A DNA stretch of 7,961 nt from DASSKF01 sp035690725 (lineage in GTDB: Bacteria > Actinomycetota > Actinomycetes > Actinomycetales > Dermatophilaceae): positions 1 to 7,961 of the forward strand of contig DASSKF010000213.1 of NCBI GenBank assembly GCA_035690725.1, given 5' to 3'. Numbering within the stretch: the stretch's first letter is position 1; each line of letters starts with the position of its first letter. Shown piece after piece: positions 4,810-7,961 of the stretch. The translations under genes and the position numbers were made by a program. The notes beneath the pieces were generated by a model. The model was given only the letters and a program-made list of their open reading frames with translations, was not told the origin of the DNA and searched no databases.

Positions 4810-6576
4810 ATGGCGACGGGCACCGGACCCGACAGTCAGCGGCACGGCGGTGAGCGCCGGGTGAGGAGCACGGTGGAGGGCGCGCAGGAGCACACCCGAC
4901 TGGGCCCGTACCGCCTCCTGCAACGGCTGGGCGAGGGCGGCATGGGCGTGGTGCACCTGGCCCTGGACCCGGAGGGTCGCGCGGTCGCCATCAAGGTGCT
5001 CCGGCCGCACATCGCGCACGACCAGCGCGCCCGGGACCGCCTGGCCCGGGAGGTCGACACGCTGTCCCGGGTGCGCAGTCCCCGGGTCGCCGCGGTGCTC
5101 GACGCGGACGTCGACGGGGACCGCCCGTACGTCGTCACCGAGTACGTGCCCGGCCCGCCGCTCGACAAGGTGGTGGACGACGAGGGTCCGCTGGACGGCG
5201 AGCGGCTGCTGCGCCTGGGCCGGGGGCTGGTGGAGGCGCTCGACGCCATCCACGGGGCGGGCGTGGTCCACCGTGACCTCAAGCCCGGCAACGTGCTGCT
5301 GGTGGACGACGACCCGGTCGTGATCGACTTCGGCATCGCCCACGTCGCCGACGACGTGCGCCTCACGATGACCGGCATGGTGATGGGGACGCCGGGCTAC
5401 CTCTCCCCGGAGGTGGTCGAGGGCGCGCCGGTCACGGAGGCGACCGACTGGTGGGGCTGGGCGGCGACCCTCTCCTTCGCGGCGTCCGGCACCCCGCCGT
5501 TCGGGCGGGGCCCGATGCCGGCCGTGCTGGACCGGGTCACCCGCGGCCAGGCCGATGTCTCCGCGGTCGACCCGCGCCTCGCGCCCCTGCTGGCCACCGC
5601 GCTGTCCCCGGTGCCGCGGCACCGGCCGGACGCGGACGAGATCGTCGAGGCGCTCGAGGAGTACGCCGAGGGCGGCGACGTCACGACCGTGCTGCCCCAG
5701 GCCGCCGAGCTCGAGGACGACGAGGCGTATGCCGGGAGCACACCGCGCGCCGGCGCGTCGCCCACGCAGCGGGTCGAGCAGGACCACACCGCCGTCATGC
5801 CCGTGCCCCCGGGCGCCCGCCCACCGGCACGGTTCGAGGACGACCACTACGACGACTACGACGAGTTCGACGACCGGGTCGGGGGTGACGCCGATGACCG
5901 GGGTGCCTACCCCCGTGCGGAGCCACCGGTCGGCTGGGACCCCGAGCGGCCGACCACCGACCCGCGCATCGGGCGTGCCTATCGTTCGGGCACACTGGCC
6001 GCCCTGCTGGCGGGCACCGTTGCCCTCTCCGCGATCTGGCCGCTGGTCACGTGGATGCTGCTGCTGGTGTGGTCGCTCGTGGCCCGCTTCGCCGACCGGT
6101 CGGTGACCTCGATGGTGATGCGTCGCCACTCCCGCGGGTTCCGCCGGAGCGACGTGCCCGTGGCGGTCGCGTCCAGTCCCTGGCACCTGGTGGTGGCGGT
6201 CGTGGGCACCCTCCTCGCCCTCATCATCCCGTTGGTCGTGGCCGCCGCCTGCGACATCAGCACCGCCCTCGGCCTCGCCGCCCTGGACGGGGTGCAACCG
6301 CAGCCGCTGCGAGCGGTCCCGGTGGCGGTGGGCACACTGGTCGGGGTCCTCCTGCTGTGGTGGGGCCCGGGGGGCGCGGCGTTCCGGCGCGGCTCGCGCA
6401 GCATCGTGCGCGGTGCCCTGCCGCGGGGGCTGCTCACCCAGCTGGTCGTCGGCGTGGTCCTCGCCGCGGCCGCCGCACTTGCCGTGTGGGCGTGGAGCCG
6501 GCACGGCGTGGTCGAGCTGTGGCCCTGGCCGAGCGACCGGGTGCCCCTGCCGGACAGCGTGACGGGTCTGCGGTAA
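4810..6576 (+). CDS. Membrane-anchored Ser/Thr protein kinase
   Basis: A 588-residue eukaryotic-type (Hanks) protein kinase. Kinase domain, about 32-285: glycine loop GEGGMG (41-46), catalytic lysine K62 in VAIK, E81 in AREVDTL, HRDLKPGN (154-161) with catalytic D156, DFG (173-175), activation loop with T186, T188 and T194, and GTPGYLSPE (193-201). All residues for catalysis are present. Subdomain IX reads DWWGWAATLSFAASG instead of the common DVWSLG type. Residues about 286-390 are a disordered, acidic linker. After it come about four to five membrane segments (about 393-426, 460-482, 502-520, 541-563) and a short tail. There are no PASTA repeats and no large outer domain, so it is not PknB. 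ATG 4810 is chosen because a -10 box lies 7 nt upstream. GTG 4861 and GTG 4873 (GAGGAG 4 nt before the latter) are alternatives and would keep the kinase domain. Confidence 0.92.
   Translation: MATGTGPDSQRHGGERRVRSTVEGAQEHTRLGPYRLLQRLGEGGMGVVHLALDPEGRAVAIKVLRPHIAHDQRARDRLAREVDTLSRVRSPRVAAVLDADVDGDRPYVVTEYVPGPPLDKVVDDEGPLDGERLLRLGRGLVEALDAIHGAGVVHRDLKPGNVLLVDDDPVVIDFGIAHVADDVRLTMTGMVMGTPGYLSPEVVEGAPVTEATDWWGWAATLSFAASGTPPFGRGPMPAVLDRVTRGQADVSAVDPRLAPLLATALSPVPRHRPDADEIVEALEEYAEGGDVTTVLPQAAELEDDEAYAGSTPRAGASPTQRVEQDHTAVMPVPPGARPPARFEDDHYDDYDEFDDRVGGDADDRGAYPRAEPPVGWDPERPTTDPRIGRAYRSGTLAALLAGTVALSAIWPLVTWMLLLVWSLVARFADRSVTSMVMRRHSRGFRRSDVPVAVASSPWHLVVAVVGTLLALIIPLVVAAACDISTALGLAALDGVQPQPLRAVPVAVGTLVGVLLLWWGPGGAAFRRGSRSIVRGALPRGLLTQLVVGVVLAAAAALAVWAWSRHGVVELWPWPSDRVPLPDSVTGLR
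5836..5874 (+). repeat. GAC-rich repeat coding an acidic Asp/Tyr tract
   Basis: Codons for E-D-D-H-Y-D-D-Y-D-E-F-D-D (kinase residues 343-355), mostly GAC and TAC, form an imperfect triplet repeat within the linker between kinase domain and membrane segments. It is a low-complexity acidic stretch that could vary in length between strains. Confidence 0.6.
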
Positions 6577-6600
6577 CGTGGCCGCTCACGCGGTCGGTGC

Positions 6601-6633
6601 GGCCCGCTCGGGCCCCCACACGGCGACTCGCCG
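6601..6633 (+). terminator. Two small hairpins after the kinase gene, possible terminator
   Basis: GGCCC-GCTC-GGGCC (6601-6614) and CGGCG-ACT-CGCCG (6621-6633), two 5-bp GC stems starting 24 nt after the kinase stop. No T-tract follows. The rest of the 384-bp gap from 6577 to 6960 is promoter, leader hairpin and riboswitch, with no further gene. Confidence 0.3.
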
Positions 6634-6660
6634 GGCGTGACCCGTCTCACCCCGCGCAAC

Positions 6661-6700
6661 TTGTCTTTCGCAAGATCCATGCCGTAACGTTTTGGTCACG
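6661..6700 (+). promoter_or_regulatory. Promoter of the rpf gene, with a conserved 17-bp block
   Basis: TTGTCT (6661-6666), 18 nt, TAACGT (6685-6690) gives a housekeeping-type promoter with start near 6697. The -10 lies in the block GTAACGTTTTGGTCACG (6684-6700). It recurs as GTAACGTTCCGGTCTCG at 7847-7863, ahead of the second riboswitch. Within the block, GTAAC and GTCAC start 11 bp apart, the step of OmpR-family response-regulator direct repeats; MtrA is known to control rpf and wall-hydrolase genes in actinobacteria. Whether the block is promoter, regulator site or both is open. An alternative promoter is TTGGTC (6692) - 17 nt - TAGTAC (6715-6720). Confidence 0.5.
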
Positions 6701-6715
6701 CACAGCGATGTGTGT
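6698..6715 (+). other. Leader hairpin with GCGA tetraloop
   Basis: ACGCACA-GCGA-TGTGTGT forms a 7-bp stem with one G-U pair and a GNRA-type tetraloop. If transcription starts near 6697, this hairpin is the very 5' end of the mRNA, which would protect or mark the transcript end. With the alternative promoter at 6715-6720 it would not be transcribed. Confidence 0.4.
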
Positions 6716-6759
6716 AGTACCAAGCCGGTCCGTGGCCGCTCCCCGAGGTCATGGATCAC

Positions 6760-6941
6760 GTGTGTGCCCGTAGCGCCAAACCTCGTCAACGGGCACGAAT
6801 CGGGACGTTCCCGGCACGGACGAGGGTGGGGGACCCACAGGTGGTGGGGTCGCACGATGCGGCCCTCCTTGGGGTGAAGCCGGTCCAGCCGGCCGGGCAC
6901 CTGACAGCCCGAACCCGACAGCTCACCTCACCGGCGCACGT
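6760..6941 (+). promoter_or_regulatory. Cyclic di-AMP riboswitch (ydaO/yuaA type)
   Basis: The leader of the rpf gene shows the hallmark segments of this class in order: CGCCAAACCTCGTCAACGGG (6774-6793), GGGGGACCCAC (6828-6838), TTGGGGTGAAGCCGG (6869-6883) and AGCCCGAACCCGACAGCTC (6906-6924). The closing stem P1 can be drawn as GTGTGCC (6762-6768) with GGCGCAC (6933-6939), extended by two G-U pairs. These riboswitches sit ahead of rpf and other wall-hydrolase genes in many actinobacteria and turn expression off when c-di-AMP is high. Here P1 ends 1-3 nt before the Shine-Dalgarno site, with no room for a terminator between. Control may therefore act on translation initiation, or through a terminator that overlaps the aptamer. 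Confidence 0.92.
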
Positions 6942-6942
6942 C

Positions 6943-6950
6943 AGGAAGGA
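6943..6950 (+). promoter_or_regulatory. Ribosome binding site of the rpf gene
   Basis: AGGAAGGA, 10 nt before TTG 6961 and 25 nt before ATG 6976. It therefore selects the TTG start. It begins directly after riboswitch stem P1. Confidence 0.75.
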
Positions 6951-6960
6951 AACCCCTGCT

Positions 6961-7665
6961 TTGTCCAACGCCTCCATGAACCCTGCCCCGAAGAAGGCCG
7001 CGCGCCTCGCGGGCGTCGCCTTTGCCGGTGCGGCCACCCTGGCTGCCGGTGTCGCCTTCAGCGCCCCCGCCGCCAACGCCGCCCCGAGCGGTGTCTGGGA
7101 CCGCGTCGCCGCTTGCGAGTCCGGCGGCAACTGGAGCATCAACACCGGCAACGGCTTCTACGGCGGCCTGCAGTTCACGCAGTCCACCTGGGCGGCCTTC
7201 GGCGGCACGTCCTACGCCCCGCGCGCCGACATGGCCTCCAAGTCGGCGCAGATCGCGGTCGCGCAGAAGGTTCTCGCCACCCAGGGCCCCGGCGCCTGGC
7301 CGGTGTGCTCGGTCCAGGCCGGCCTGACCTCGGGCAACGGCGGGACCTCCGCGCCCGCCCCGGCTCCGGAGCCGCAGGCCGCTCCCGAGCCCGCCCCGGC
7401 CCCCCAGCCGGAGCCGGCGCCGCAGCCGGCCCCGCGCCAGGAGAGCGCCCCGTCCCGCTCCGTCGACCGCGCCCCGGTGCAGCCGCCGGCACCGGCCTAC
7501 GACGGCCCGACGAAGCACGTCAAGGTGCAGTCCGGCGACACGCTCTCCAAGCTGGCCAAGAAGTACGACCTGTCCGGCTGGAAGGCCCTGTGGAGCATCA
7601 ACGCCAACCACATCAAGGACCCGAACCTGATCTTCGCCGGGCAGACCATCAACGTCCCGAAGTGA
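6961..7665 (+). CDS. Secreted resuscitation-promoting factor-like muralytic enzyme with LysM domain
   Basis: A 234-residue exported enzyme that should cleave peptidoglycan glycan strands and aid growth resumption and wall turnover. It has a signal peptide (about 1-40): basic KKAAR, hydrophobic core, and cleavage after AxA motif ANA at 38-40. The Rpf transglycosylase-like domain (about 41-121) has catalytic glutamate E53 in ACESGGNW, then GFYGGLQFTQSTWAAFGG; C52 and C116 likely form the family's disulfide. A Pro/Ala/Glu-rich linker (about 125-183) spans the wall. The LysM domain (184-234), VQSGDTLSKLAKKYDLSGW to AGQTINVPK, binds peptidoglycan. TTG 6961 is chosen for its AGGAAGGA site. The frame is open further upstream, including an ATG at 6751, but that part is riboswitch. 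Expression is expected to fall when c-di-AMP is high. The architecture resembles RpfA of streptomycetes, so no narrower name is given. Confidence 0.95.
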   Translation: MSNASMNPAPKKAARLAGVAFAGAATLAAGVAFSAPAANAAPSGVWDRVAACESGGNWSINTGNGFYGGLQFTQSTWAAFGGTSYAPRADMASKSAQIAVAQKVLATQGPGAWPVCSVQAGLTSGNGGTSAPAPAPEPQAAPEPAPAPQPEPAPQPAPRQESAPSRSVDRAPVQPPAPAYDGPTKHVKVQSGDTLSKLAKKYDLSGWKALWSINANHIKDPNLIFAGQTINVPK

Positions 7666-7689
7666 GCGTCGCTCCCACCGGACGCAGCT

Positions 7690-7719
7690 GACCGGCTGAC
7701 GCTGATCAGCTGATCGGTC
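7690..7719. repeat. Palindromic element after the rpf gene
   Basis: The perfect palindrome GCTGATCAGC (7701-7710) is flanked by GACCG (7690-7694) and CGGTC (7715-7719), so the RNA could form an imperfect outer stem. It precedes the strong terminator by 7 bp and may be part of the 3' end structure. Confidence 0.35.
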
Positions 7720-7726
7720 CTCGAAT

Positions 7727-7749
7727 GCCCCGCGGCACTGCCGCGGGGC
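7727..7749 (+). terminator. Intrinsic-type terminator of the rpf gene
   Basis: GCCCCGCGGC-ACT-GCCGCGGGGC is a perfect 10-bp GC stem with a 3-nt loop, 61 nt after the rpf stop. The following bases (CTTCGTCGT) are only mildly T-rich, as is usual in high-GC actinobacteria. It should separate the rpf transcript from the next riboswitch-led unit. Confidence 0.8.
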
Positions 7750-7824
7750 CTTCGTCGTGCCCGCGCGCGCGTGCCACGCGAAGGCCGTGCGGGCAAGGAG
7801 ACAGGCGCACGGCATACCTGCCCC

Positions 7825-7863
7825 TTGCCGAATCGTGACCTTCTGGGTAACGTTCCGGTCTCG
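7825..7863 (+). promoter_or_regulatory. Promoter of the next, riboswitch-led transcript, with the same conserved block
   Basis: TTGCCG (7825-7830), 17 nt, TAACGT (7848-7853), within GTAACGTTCCGGTCTCG (7847-7863). The block matches 14 of 17 positions of the one ahead of the rpf gene. Start would be near 7860, about 75 nt before the riboswitch begins. GTAAC and GTCTC again start 11 bp apart. Confidence 0.5.
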
Positions 7864-7911
7864 TGCGGCCCGTTCGCACCTTCGGAATCGGGGCCGAAGC
7901 CCGTGGAGACC
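7857..7911 (+). other. Predicted three-way-junction structure in the second leader
   Basis: GGTCTC (7857-7862) pairs with GAGACC (7906-7911). Between them sit two abutting hairpins: GTGCG/CGCAC (7863-7867 with 7875-7879) and CTTCGG/CCGAAG (7880-7885 with 7894-7899). Only CCCGTG (7900-7905) is unpaired in the junction. If transcription starts at 7860, the inner hairpins would be in the RNA but the outer stem only in part. Confidence 0.4.
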
Positions 7912-7934
7912 AACTGAATACACACCCAACCATC

Positions 7935-7961
7935 GTGTGTGCCCGCAGCGCCCAACCTCGT
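7935..7961 (+). promoter_or_regulatory. 5' end of a second c-di-AMP riboswitch, cut by window edge
   Basis: These last 27 nt match 6760-6786 of the first riboswitch at 25 of 27 positions, including the P1 arm GTGTGCC and the CAACCTCGT segment. The rest, and the gene it controls, lie beyond the window. By the norm for this class in actinobacteria, that gene is probably another Rpf, LysM or other wall-hydrolase protein. Confidence 0.82.

Noticed and set aside
4333..6504. Long antisense open frame (723 codons) opposite the kinase gene
   Set aside because: It is rich in His, Arg, Gly and Pro with no domain, lies opposite a gene with complete catalytic motifs, and is the usual product of high GC in the opposite frame.
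6701..6712. CACA-GCGA-TGTG as a Crp-type site
   Set aside because: Crp sites have TGTG first and CACA last with six bases between; here the order is reversed with four between, and a 7-bp tetraloop hairpin explains it better.
6751..6960. N-terminal extension of the Rpf protein from ATG 6751
   Set aside because: This stretch is the c-di-AMP riboswitch. Only the TTG at 6961 has a properly spaced ribosome site and puts the signal peptide at the N-terminus.
1..7961. Mobile elements, CRISPR, tRNA/rRNA or defence genes
   Set aside because: No terminal inverted repeats, transposase or integrase motifs, regularly spaced repeats, or tRNA-like folds were found; codon use is even across all genes.

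Overview
The window is very GC-rich. Codon third positions are mostly G or C, GTG and TTG starts occur, and TANNNT -10 boxes lie close to start codons. Together with a resuscitation-promoting-factor (Rpf) protein under a cyclic di-AMP (ydaO/yuaA-type) riboswitch, this points to an actinobacterium. A member of the Micrococcales (Intrasporangiaceae-like) seems plausible, but that rank is a guess. No insertion sequence, phage gene, tRNA, rRNA, CRISPR array or clear sign of recent transfer was seen. Most of the content is conserved actinobacterial housekeeping or stress physiology, and no wholly new system could be identified.

Layout. Positions 1-449 hold the C-terminal end of a sugar ABC-transporter solute-binding protein. 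A LacI-family regulator follows on the same strand (503-1513). It meets, tail to tail with only 3 bp between stop codons, the minus-strand trehalose operon otsA-otsB (3789 down to 1517). A 127-bp divergent intergenic region separates otsA from a two-CBS-domain protein (3917-4348) that looks leaderless. A 70-aa unknown protein (4507-4719) and a membrane-anchored Ser/Thr protein kinase (4810-6576) come next. A 384-bp non-coding stretch (6577-6960) carries a promoter, a 5' hairpin and a complete c-di-AMP riboswitch. It leads into a secreted Rpf-LysM muralytic enzyme (6961-7665) that ends in a strong hairpin terminator. The last 200 bp repeat the pattern: the same promoter block, then the first 27 nt of a second c-di-AMP riboswitch cut by the window edge. 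A second riboswitch-controlled gene, probably also a cell-wall hydrolase, should start just outside.

How the genes fit together. The sugar-binding protein, the LacI regulator and otsBA form a sugar/trehalose module: uptake, sugar-responsive control, and synthesis of trehalose from UDP-glucose (or another NDP-glucose) plus glucose-6-phosphate via trehalose-6-phosphate. The kinase, the CBS protein and the riboswitch-controlled Rpf are signalling and cell-wall remodelling functions. Trehalose, c-di-AMP and wall hydrolases all bear on osmotic and wall homeostasis, but a functional link between the two halves is inference.
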